From assembly GCF_036894955.1 (NCBI RefSeq), contig NZ_CP145905.1, positions 751,501 to 815,500 of the forward strand: 64,000 nucleotides of DNA, written 5' to 3'. Numbering within the stretch: position 1 is the stretch's first letter; every line of letters begins with the position of its first letter. This document shows positions 32,648 through 42,400 of the stretch, in pieces. Below the pieces are notes generated by a model. It was not told the origin of the DNA and did no database searches. It saw only the letters and a list, made by a program, of their open reading frames with translations. Made by a program: the position numbers and the translations under genes. This stretch comes from Paenibacillus sp. KS-LC4. Its GTDB lineage: Bacteria > Bacillota > Bacilli > Paenibacillales > Paenibacillaceae.

Positions 32648-33493
32648 TCAGGCCTGTCTATTCAGCCACGCTGTTTGCCCGAGCAGGTTCCTCATGGTCT
32701 GCATGTACGTTTCTTCGGACTGAGTCCATCTCAGTCTTGCCGTTTCCTCCGAGTCTGGGCCTGCCAGATAGCGCAGCCGAGCAGACGGATCGCACGCAGC
32801 GGCGTAAACTTGATCGGCAGCCTGATTTTCATCAGCACATTCAAATGGATAGTTCATCATGGCGTTCATCATATGATCAAAATAAGACTTGTACGCTTGT
32901 GGAATGGATACATCTTGGGAGGCGGACATGGTGTTCGATGCGAAATTTGTAGTTTGCATGGAGCCGGGCTCTATGAGCTTGACGGAGATGTTTTGCGATT
33001 CCAGCTCGTACGATAGTGATTCCGATAGCCCTTCGATTGCATGTTTGGTTGCAACGTAGAACGATAAGAGCGGGTTTGATGTAAAGCCCACGTTCGAAGT
33101 GATATTGATGATGGTACCACTGCCTTGCTCGCGGAAATAAGGTGTAATCGCCTGAATAACAGCTATGACACCGAAGACATTGGTTTCGAAAATTTGACGA
33201 ATAACATTCATAGGTGTTGCTTCAAATATCGAGAGGACGCTGATTCCGGCGTTGTTCACGACGGCATCAATTCGGCCGAACCTGGCGATCCCGGCAGCAA
33301 TCGCTGCCTCGATGGTAGCGGGCTTAGTAACATCGAGTTCAGTTACGAAAATCCGTTCGGGATTTTCCTCTGTCAAGCGCTGGTCCGCTTTGCGCATCGT
33401 CGCAACGACGTTCCACCCTTCATTAGCGAACTTCTTCGCTGTCGCATACCCCAATCCGGTAGAGCTTCCGGTAATCAATACGGTTTTGGTCAT
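32648..33493 (-). CDS. Short-chain dehydrogenase/reductase
   Basis: The 281-residue enzyme is a classical SDR with the cofactor loop LITGSSTGLGYATAKKF (about 6-22), NNAG (VVNNAGIS) and the catalytic Ser and Y-x-x-x-K (SFYVATKHAIEGLSESL). The Arg after the second strand (ATMRKADQR) suggests NADPH. The substrate is unknown. GAGGAGGAGA directly upstream supports ATG 33493. It is first in a likely two-gene operon with the HSL-type esterase and is divergent from the MerR gene. Confidence 0.92.
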   Translation of the reverse strand: MTKTVLITGSSTGLGYATAKKFANEGWNVVATMRKADQRLTEENPERIFVTELDVTKPATIEAAIAAGIARFGRIDAVVNNAGISVLSIFEATPMNVIRQIFETNVFGVIAVIQAITPYFREQGSGTIINITSNVGFTSNPLLSFYVATKHAIEGLSESLSYELESQNISVKLIEPGSMQTTNFASNTMSASQDVSIPQAYKSYFDHMMNAMMNYPFECADENQAADQVYAAACDPSARLRYLAGPDSEETARLRWTQSEETYMQTMRNLLGQTAWLNRQA

Positions 33494-33625
33494 TAAATCT
33501 CCTCCTCATCATTTTCTTTCTCTATCAGCTTAGCGGATTGGAGCCGCTCGAAGTCAATTCTCAAAATCCATTCCTTGTGAACAGGGAAATTATGGACTAA
33601 AAGCAAGCTTGAGCTGTAAAATATA

Positions 33626-33640
33626 TTAGAGTAACTCTAA
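33626..33640. promoter_or_regulatory. TTAGAG-TAA-CTCTAA palindrome, candidate MerR operator
   Basis: This perfect 6-3-6 palindrome lies 27 bases before the MerR-type gene and in the spacer to the divergent SDR gene. Elements like this, placed in an over-long promoter spacer, are typical for MerR regulators. I could not identify matching -35 and -10 boxes unambiguously. Confidence 0.65.
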
Positions 33641-33667
33641 CACTCAATAGGCGGTGAGAAATAACTA

Positions 33668-34045
33668 ATGGCATTTACCATTAAGGAAATTGTGAAAAAG
33701 ACGGGCATTACCGCATACACGCTGCGTTTTTATGAGAAGGAAGGCGTATTGCCTACGGTTGAGCGTAATGAAAACGGGGTACGCCAATTCAGCGAGCACT
33801 ACATTGATTGTGTGGAGATGGTGCAAGCCCTTCGTTCAACAGGTTTGCCGCTGGCAGAAATAAAACAATATGTTGAGTTATACAAGGCTGGAGATCAAAC
33901 ACTATACCTGAGAAAAACGTTGCTGGCTCGCCAGAAAAGCAAGGTGGAGGAACAAATGGCACGAATGATGAAAACGCTGGAGAAAATCAATTACAAGCTG
34001 GCGTTAATCGATGCCCAAGAAAATAAATTTGACAGATTACCCTAA
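33668..34045 (+). CDS. MerR-family transcription regulator
   Basis: The 125-residue protein has the MerR N-terminal domain: FTIKEIVKKTGITAYTLRFYEKEGVLP, then NENGVRQFSEHYIDCVEMVQALRSTGLPLAEIKQYVELYKAG. A dimerisation coiled coil follows (about 85-120). The short C-terminus lacks Cys or a large ligand domain, as in NmlR/AdhR-like members that control redox or aldehyde enzymes. It is divergent from the SDR-esterase operon across a 174-base spacer with a perfect palindrome, and probably controls it. Confidence 0.93.
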   Translation: MAFTIKEIVKKTGITAYTLRFYEKEGVLPTVERNENGVRQFSEHYIDCVEMVQALRSTGLPLAEIKQYVELYKAGDQTLYLRKTLLARQKSKVEEQMARMMKTLEKINYKLALIDAQENKFDRLP

Positions 34046-34061
34046 TAAGCTAAAAAATGGA

Positions 34062-34091
34062 TTGACAATATTTTATAAAATAGGGTAAAGT
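34062..34091 (+). promoter_or_regulatory. Sigma-A-like promoter for the SLH operon
   Basis: TTGACA (34062-34067), an 18-base AT-rich spacer and TAAAGT (34086-34091) form a plausible housekeeping promoter in front of the SLH operon, after the MerR gene. Confidence 0.5.
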
Positions 34092-34110
34092 ATAAAATAA
34101 TTATGAAGCG

Positions 34111-34152
34111 AAGCACGCTTAAATCCTCCCGGGTTTTTTGCGTGCTTTTTTG
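34111..34152 (+). terminator. Leader terminator-like hairpin ahead of the SLH operon
   Basis: AAGCACGC (34111-34118) and GCGTGCTT (34140-34147) form a stem with a 21-base loop, followed by TTTT. It ends about 50 bases before the first SLH gene and lies downstream of the candidate promoter, so it could terminate the MerR transcript or attenuate the SLH operon. Confidence 0.6.
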
Positions 34153-34203
34153 CGCTTTATGGGGGGATGGGCTGCGCTATTTTACCTGTGAAGGAGTCCC
34201 TGC

Positions 34204-35202
34204 ATGAAGAAAAATCAATTTATGTTAACGGTCGTTGTCGCGCTTGCCTTTAATCCGGTTTTGCAAGCCCAGGCGGCAGAAGCGAGGCAGCGGCTTAATG
34301 ATATGGAGGGCCATTGGGCGCGTTTTCCTGTAGAGCAGGCGGTGCAGTCTGGTTATGCGAGCGGCTATGCGGACGGTACATTTCGACCGAATAAACCAGC
34401 TACTCGCGCAGAGCTGCTTGCCGCAGTTATAAAAGCACAGCAGCTTGAGGTGACCAATATGGATACGCCATTTCTGGATGATAGCGGTTGGTATCGCCCT
34501 TATATGGCAGCTGGATTAAAGCTTAGCTTATTGAAAATGACGGAATATGCTTCAGAGCAGTTTAGACCGAATCAAGCGATTACACGTGGAGAAGCGGCGA
34601 GGCTTCTCGTTCGGGCGGCGGGTGAGGACGAGGCAGGACGTGCAAAGGGCTATGTCTATATGTCCAAGCAGCTTGGCCTGATGAAGGGTGATGCCGCCGG
34701 CAGGATCGGGATGGACCGCAAGCTGACGCGTGCGGAAGCGATTGTGGTCATTCATCGTTTGTTGACTTGGCAGTTAGCACAGTCTCGCGTTGCGGGCTTG
34801 GCGGAGCAGCCAGCTTACGCAACGACTGGGGAGCTAAAGAGGTTGGTTTTGTCACTCGAAGGCTTCTCGGGCGATGTAATGGTTAGTGGGCACACGGTGC
34901 TGCTTAATACTGAAGGCAATGGAAAACCCGCCGATTACAAATTAACGTTAGAATATGACAGCAGGAAAAAAGCAACGACGATAGGGCTATATGCGAAGCC
35001 CGTTGTACATAAACAGTTGATAATAGAGCTATTGGCGCGTTATGTGGGGGAATCTGCGGAAGTGGCTTACGGGGATGCGGTCAAGCTGGATGCTGGACAA
35101 GCGAAGGAGGCTAGACTGCTGAAAACCTACAAGGGAAAGAAAATCATCATGGACAAAAGCGAGGCTGGGAAGAGCTTGGCTATTATGATTTACTCGAACT
35201 AA
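34204..35202 (+). CDS. Secreted protein with three SLH domains
   Basis: The 332-residue protein has a signal peptide ending near AQAA (about 24) and three SLH modules: about 31-78 (LNDMEGHWARFPVEQAVQSGYASGYADGTFRPNKPATRAELL), about 95-140 and about 148-195. SLH domains bind pyruvylated secondary cell-wall polymers, so the protein should be surface-bound. The C-terminal domain (about 200-332) shows no recognised motif. No sortase motif is present. The gene is followed after 45 bases by another SLH gene, and then by a giant secreted protein, so the three probably act together. Confidence 0.9.
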   Translation: MKKNQFMLTVVVALAFNPVLQAQAAEARQRLNDMEGHWARFPVEQAVQSGYASGYADGTFRPNKPATRAELLAAVIKAQQLEVTNMDTPFLDDSGWYRPYMAAGLKLSLLKMTEYASEQFRPNQAITRGEAARLLVRAAGEDEAGRAKGYVYMSKQLGLMKGDAAGRIGMDRKLTRAEAIVVIHRLLTWQLAQSRVAGLAEQPAYATTGELKRLVLSLEGFSGDVMVSGHTVLLNTEGNGKPADYKLTLEYDSRKKATTIGLYAKPVVHKQLIIELLARYVGESAEVAYGDAVKLDAGQAKEARLLKTYKGKKIIMDKSEAGKSLAIMIYSN

Positions 35203-35247
35203 TCTGATCTAATCTAAACTAATCTAATCGGAAGAAGGCTGAATAAG

Positions 35248-36477
35248 ATGGGGAAAATGGGATCGCGAGGGTGGAAGGGCTCTATTGTATGGCTAGTGCT
35301 GTTGGCTGTCATGGTTTCGTTGTCTGTAACGTCGGTAAATTCTAAAATGGCTCAGGCGGCTGCTCCTGTGTTTAAGGATATTTCAGGGCATTGGGCGAAG
35401 GAGTCGATTGAAGCCGCGGTGAAGGCGGGAGTTTTGAACGGGTATCCAGATCAAACGTTTAAGCCGCAAAATCCGATTACGCGCGCGGAGCTGCTTAAGG
35501 TTATTTCGCTAACGACGAAGGTAGAGGCTGCGGCTGCTCCTGCGGGCAAGCCATGGTACACAGGCTATCAAAGGGCGCTAACCGATGCGAAAATCTATGC
35601 TGCTGGCGATTTCACAGGCGATCTGGGCAAGGCGGTAACGCGCGTGGAAATGGCTAAGCTCGCCGTACGCGGAGCAAATGCTGAGTACCGCGGCGCAAAG
35701 CTGACGGCGGATGAGCTGATGTTCCGCGCCGTGAACACAGGCTTGCTGTCCCGCACAGGTGCCAAGGCGGAAACGATTGACCCAAATGGGACAACCACTC
35801 GGGCACAGGCAGCCGTTATTGTCACGCGCCTGCTGAAACTCGCGGGTGGCGGGAAGCTGTCGGTGGATCAGGGGGCTTCAAGTGCGGCGGAAGTTGCTTG
35901 GCATAAGCACAATATGATTACTATGTTTGACCAAGATGATTTAGTTAAATTTCCGCATAGAGTAAATATTGATAAAACGTATGATGTGATTATTGATCAA
36001 TTGCTAGTTCTTGATCCGTCAGATAAAAATGGACATTATGCGGAGTATTTAAAGGACGCTAAATTATATTTGGATGACGAAAAATCTGAACCCGGCAAAG
36101 GATACGTGTTCGCCTATAAGCTAATAGGTAAAAATTTAATTGTTAATCCTACTATTAAGGTAGGGGTATCTAGTTCTTTTTACATGTTTAACTCTGGTGC
36201 GTCGGGCGGTGTGACATTAAAAAGAGAATATTATTACAATGATGGTTCTATGAAGGAACGTCTAGGTCTCTTTGTCAATCAATCCGTATTAACTTTTGAC
36301 AGAAAAGATAATAGCGGCCACGACTTTTACTTTTCTCATGTAAGCAAAAACTTTATCAAAACGCAAATTAAGGAATATGGCGGAGTACCAATCCACCTTG
36401 AACGCTATGGCTCGCAATTGAGCAATGAGACACAATTCTATTTAACAGAGGTGAAAGATAAATGGGCAGCAAAATAA
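35248..36477 (+). CDS. Secreted protein with three SLH domains and AT-rich C-terminal domain
   Basis: The 409-residue protein has a signal peptide (about 1-36, ending MAQAA) and three SLH modules (about 38-85: FKDISGHWAKESIEAAVKAGVLNGYPDQTFKPQNPITRAELL; about 97-138; about 150-196). Residues about 212-409 form an unrecognised domain encoded by DNA markedly richer in A and T than the SLH part. The change happens within about 60 bases near 35890. It overlaps the next gene by 16 bases. The SLH part anchors it to the wall; the rest probably contacts the giant protein or a substrate (inference). Confidence 0.88.
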   Translation: MGKMGSRGWKGSIVWLVLLAVMVSLSVTSVNSKMAQAAAPVFKDISGHWAKESIEAAVKAGVLNGYPDQTFKPQNPITRAELLKVISLTTKVEAAAAPAGKPWYTGYQRALTDAKIYAAGDFTGDLGKAVTRVEMAKLAVRGANAEYRGAKLTADELMFRAVNTGLLSRTGAKAETIDPNGTTTRAQAAVIVTRLLKLAGGGKLSVDQGASSAAEVAWHKHNMITMFDQDDLVKFPHRVNIDKTYDVIIDQLLVLDPSDKNGHYAEYLKDAKLYLDDEKSEPGKGYVFAYKLIGKNLIVNPTIKVGVSSSFYMFNSGASGGVTLKREYYYNDGSMKERLGLFVNQSVLTFDRKDNSGHDFYFSHVSKNFIKTQIKEYGGVPIHLERYGSQLSNETQFYLTEVKDKWAAK

Positions 36478-39400
36478 ATTCACAAGCAATTTTCTCAATC
36501 TTACTAATACTTACAATTGTTATTGGTGTATTTCCTATATATCCATCAACTATTTCAGCTGCTACTATCACTAAAACGATGAAAATTCCTTTTTCAGAAT
36601 CTGAAAAGTTCAGTTCTTTATCTACTATAGGCAATGTTCAAGTAAATCTTAATTCTGCTGTACTTACTGGCTACCAAATCAAAAACTACGAAATTTGGAA
36701 ACAATCAGCATCTTCTAACGGAAGCCTGACATTAATAAATAAGGGGAAAATGGGAGCTGGAAACCCCCTTAGTAATAAGATAACTATTCCTGAATTCACC
36801 GGTGCTCTTGTGGATGTTAAAAACGAAGGATTTACATCAAAAATGTACTTCGCTCTTGATAGAACTATAAATGGTAAGCAGTGGTATTTTTCAACTGGAA
36901 CAGGTAGTAAAGAGTATTTCGTTTCTCCTAAGTCAGATTCTGATTGTTGGGTTAACGGAATAGCGGAATGTCCTGGCATTCTAAGTAAAGATGTTAACGG
37001 AAACTCTTTACCTTCTACTGTTGCTAGTACACAAATAGGAATGATTGGCTGGGCTGTTTCCATCAGTGATGGCTTTAATGGACCAAGTACATACTTTTAC
37101 GGGAGTGAACAAGTGAATTTTAATAAATTAAAAGCAAAATCAGTAGATATTTTCAAAGCATCGCCCACTAATCAAGAATATTTTAAAGTTATAAAAGCAG
37201 GTCGAGAAAGTGGAACACAAAATAGAGGGTATCTCAGTGTTTCCATTAATATGGGTTATGATAATATTGCATTCCGAGATCCTGAACTTAGAACAGGCCA
37301 TGCAAAATCAAGGCTGTATGAAGTTAACACAAAAACAGATTGGACAGCCCAAACCTATCTATACGAAGGTGAAGTTCGCCTAACACTCGAGCCAATCCCG
37401 CCAACAGACCAGCCATACCTCGACTGCACCTGCAAAGCTGATCCAGCGAGCGCTGCCTTCGCAGACAAAGACGTCCCAGTAAACGCAACAATTACAGCAT
37501 CCGTCAAGCAGCGAGGCTCGCTCAAAATAAAAAACTGGAAAGTATTCGCTCGCCTTGAAGATGGGAGCCAATATCAGACGCAGACCATTTCACAAGCTGT
37601 GGATACAATTAGCTACAAATTTGCCTTCATAATACCGAAAGCCCAACTGGGTGGCCGCGACAGCTATACCGAGACATTTGTTATGCGAGCAATAGTCACG
37701 TTCACGGATGGAACGACAGCGGAGCAGTCCATTGAATGTGCGACCACCGTTACCAAGCTGGGAGCGGCTGCGCCTTCTGCTACAGCTACTAATGGAGTAT
37801 CCGAGCCGACGCCAGCACCACGACCAGTACTTGAGGTAAATGCGAACTGGAGCCCAACAACCATTTTCACGGGGGATCAAGCGACTTTATTAGCGACAGC
37901 CCGAGGTTATACCGATTATTCATGGGAATTAACTGAAAATTTAGACAATTTTAATTTTAATCCAAGGGATTTCTCTCATCCAGCTGTCACATTTAATGAA
38001 CCGGGCGTTTATAAGGCTACGCTGAATGTATCTAACGACTACGGAAGCCAATCAGATACGGCGCTGCTTTATGTCAATGATCCAAAGCCTGTTGCCATCA
38101 TCTCTGGTGTGACGCGCTGGATTCAAGGAAGGCCGTTCCCGCAGCTTCATCATCTGAATAACTCCTTTACACCGTTGTCGGAGCGGGGAGTGACTATTGA
38201 TTTCAATAAGTCGGAAATTCGCTATAAGAAAAATGATAGCGGCTCCTATACGCTTGGTGTATGGCCTGCTAAAGCGCCGGATCAGCTCGGAGCCTATACC
38301 CTTCAGGGGAAGGTGCAGGATTCTCAAGGGAGAGAGAGTGAATGGGCAGCCTATCCATTGGAAGTGGTACCTGATCAGCCGCCAGTAGTGGGACTTTCCG
38401 CTGCCGAATATGGTGTGCGTCATAACGAACATATGATTTACATTGATGCAAGCAGCCCGGATGGAGACAAGCTGGAACGTCTTCTGCTAGAAGAGCGTTA
38501 CGATACTGACAATGACGGCAATTTTAACGAGGAATCCTGGCGCACGTTATATAGCGGTACGTACAAGGATACGCACAGCGTAAAATATACGACCGTCGGC
38601 AAGCGTGAATACCGTGCAACGGTAACGGAGGATTATGGCTTGTTGGGGCAGTCTGCTATTGTGGCAACGGACATTATTAATCGTGCGCCAAGTGTTGATT
38701 TTACAGCTATTGGTCTGACCCAGCAGCCGGATCAGGGGGAGAACAGCGGTCCGCCAGTCACCTCCTACTCACCGGATTCGATTTTGCGCACATGGGTCAA
38801 TAGAACTCCCTATGAAGGGGGGACGACGAATAAGGCAAGCTGGAAATCAAATGGAGTCAATCTAACGACTCGCAATGCTCTATGGGCAGATTTTAATGGA
38901 AGCTATAATTTAGCGAAAAATGTAAAGCCGCTGCCGGCATGGGAAGGCAGTATCGGTCAAATTTATGCTGGCTACAAAACGACAGTGATGACCGAAGCAG
39001 GCTATTATTGGACTTACAGCTACAAACCGCCAGAATCTAAAAGCTGGGCGTTTGCCATCCGTAATATATGGACAGGCCAGATTGAACATTCGTACGTGCA
39101 TCCCGGAATCACCTTCAAGGGGGCATTTTATCAATATCATCCGAGCGAGATGAAGCAGGCTTATTTTCTGGAAGAAGGGACTGTAAATGCTTCTGGGGAC
39201 ACGCTGCGTTTATATAACATCGAGACCGGTCAACTGCTGGAGGAATACCCGAATATTGCGCCGCCAGCTTCGGGAGGAGCAGGAGGAAGCAGCTATTGGG
39301 ACGACCCAAGCAATAAGGTCATCGGCACAGCTTTTTCACCAGATCGGCAGTTTCTGTATGTCGCGTATCGGGAAAGCAATGGAGGGCGAACGTTCGATAT

Positions 39401-42400
39401 TCGCCAAAAGCTTTATGTTGCTAAATATTCTGTGGCGCAAAAAACACTGTATTGGACAAAGCTTGTGCATGCCGGAATAGATATGTGGAATGTTTATCAG
39501 ATTGGCAGTGTAGATGTAGATGCAACTGGAAATTTGTTATTGACGGCGAACATGCGCAGAGGTACGGAGGATAACTGGACGGCATTATTTTATGCTGTAA
39601 ATCCTAGTGGTCAATTAATAGCCAATCATGTAACGGGCAATGGCATGCTTTCAGCAATAACGATGTCGACTGACCGAATGAAAAGCTATGCGACCTCCAT
39701 GCGCTTCGAGCTTGGTAATTATGGCTACTCTCAGGTGAGCGGTGTTCTAGCTTACCATACAGCAACAAATAGCTTTACGAGGCCGGAAAAGAACAGCGGC
39801 ACGATTGATGACTTGAAATTCCCTAATGAGCTCGCAAAAACAGCGGTTAATAAGCCGGGAATGCTGGCGACTCCGTATGGATTTTTGATTAGGCCAGATG
39901 GCTCCATAACGAGAAACGATGACAGAAACCCTTACAGAATGCTGGATCAGTTTTCAGCGACTAACGACAAAGGTCCGACCCCAAACGAGCCGTTGATGAC
40001 GCAAATTTTATGGCCTAAAGCAGGCTTAATCGGTCCATTTTCACAGCCCTCGGATGAATTTTGGGCAATTGCGGCTGGTGTGAAGCTTTTTAATAAAATC
40101 ACTTATCAGAACTCGGGTGGCCAGCAGGTTTGGGCAAGCTCGGCATTTCAAAAGCTACAGCATTGGGCAGGTGTATTGAGCATCAATCAGACACCGTATT
40201 TAGGTGCGGAAACTTTTGAGAGCAAAGCCTTATTCGTAACGGATGCGATGAAATATTCAGATGGAAATGGCTATGACGGAGTTGTTTTTAGCGGTGCCTC
40301 GAACGTTCTCCCTAATGGTTCTGTTCTAGGCTTTGGAGCAGATGTAACCTACACGGGACCATATTCAGGCTCGCTAATAAGCAAAAAAATAGTTATTCCT
40401 TTCAAAGGTGAATCAACGGGAGATTTGCCGCGGCTGCTTAACGATACTACGGTTGAAATAGATAGCGAGGCATGGGGCGGATTGCTTTACGATCCAACTA
40501 GCGTGATGCGCAATCAGGTGCTTGAATTTGATTTATCCATCCATCATTTAGCGAATGAAAAGCCAGTAGGAGCGGCCATTCAAATACAAGATGAAAAAAA
40601 TATGTATGCGGTGGAGTGGACGGACAGTACACTGACGCTTTACAAGGTGAAGAGCGGAATCAAGAGTATTCTGGCTCAGGCCGCGATGCCGAGAAGTGCG
40701 GGTATTCCATATGCCTTCAGGCTGGAATCGCTCGCAGGTGTGCACCGCGTTTCTATTAATGGGATTAATAAGCTGGAAGCGACGGATGCTACGTACCAGA
40801 AAGGATCAGCAGGCTTGATGTCGCTTGGTCAGCAGCAGGCCTCGTTTAGCCAAGTGAAGCGCATCAATTATGGTGATTCCGTGCCAGAGGAAACCTATGA
40901 GGCTGTGCTGGTAGGAGAACAGATTTTATACAATAAGCTGTTTAGTGATCCCGAGACAGATGAAAGATTAGCGGAAAAATGGAGCTACGCGCATAATCCA
41001 AGTTATTTTGCCAATACACTTGGCCTCAGCCAATATAATGGGAGAGCTTTCAGCGCGTCGCTGGCTTCACTCGACAAGCCCGGACTGTATGCCATCACTT
41101 ATACGGCACAGGATAATCCCGGTTTAGCTGATTACCGTTTGTTCTCAGAGCCTTCGACTAAATCACTTTATGTGCACCGCAGGCCGATTGCGCAGCCGAA
41201 TATTTGGTTTACAGGCACCGTTTACGCTGGAGGGGAAGCGCTGGATTATTTGACGCACGATACGTCCTATGACCCGGATGTTCCCGGTTATTTGGCAGAT
41301 CGCTTGTTTCGAACGCGCTGGTCGGACGAGAGCGCTTGGACAACAGGGAGAAGATTGCTTTACAGCCGCCCCGGTGTCGAGCTGATCGTTCAGGAGCAGG
41401 TGAAGGACATGCACGGGGCGTGGAGCTTCTGGTCGGAGACGAGAGTCTATAAGGAGGCGCTGCCCCCAGTTAATCAGTCCAGGCCGGAAATGGTGTTGAC
41501 TTATCCTAGCGGCTCCTCTGCTGCTCCAACAGTTGTTCTGAACGATCCGAATTTGAAGTGGATATACCGGGATAAGGATAATGACCCTCAGGAACAGTTT
41601 TATTTGAAATTAACGTATGTGGATAATGGCCAAACGGCGCTGGAGGTAGAATACCCGGGTGATGATGCAAGCTTCCAGCTTGAAGCGGGGACGATAGCTA
41701 TTGGACGCAAGGTGAAGGTGCAGGGGCGCGTATTCAGTCGCGGAGCGTGGTCAGACGATAGCAATACCGCCTATTTTATTATTGATTCGCCGCCGACAGC
41801 CTACTTGCTCAGCTACAACGGAGCAGCAGCATCCGAGCCCATTTATACGAATAACAATCGTCCGAGCTTGCGCGTATTTACCATTGATCCTGAAAATGAT
41901 CCGATTACGGCAATCAATTATAACGTTTTCTTCCATGCGGACGATAGCAAAGTGCTGGATACGAATACGGCGAATGCTGCGACCAGTCATGTACCAACAC
42001 TTCCTTTGCAGGAAGGCTTGCATTATTGGAAGGCAAGAGCCTATGACAGTTATGTATGGGGCCCATACAGCAGCGATGGCTATTTCTTTGTGGATACGGT
42101 GCAGCCGGATGATGTGGAGGAGCAGCTTGAAATTAAACCGACCTCGGTAACGGTTAATTTTAATGCTTTTAACGATGCGGCTCCATCCTCAGGCCATGCG
42201 GCTCGAGTGTTTTATATGCAAAAGGTTAATCCAGATGGCAGCGTGAAGACGATTGACTTGAATGGCGATGGTTTAGCCGAATACAATATAGCTCTGCCGG
42301 CGGCAGCTCGTTCGTATCAAGTAGCAGGATTAATTCCCGGCCAAGCCTATCGCTTGACGGTCATAGATACGGATGTAGCGGGCAATCCAGGGAAATATGC

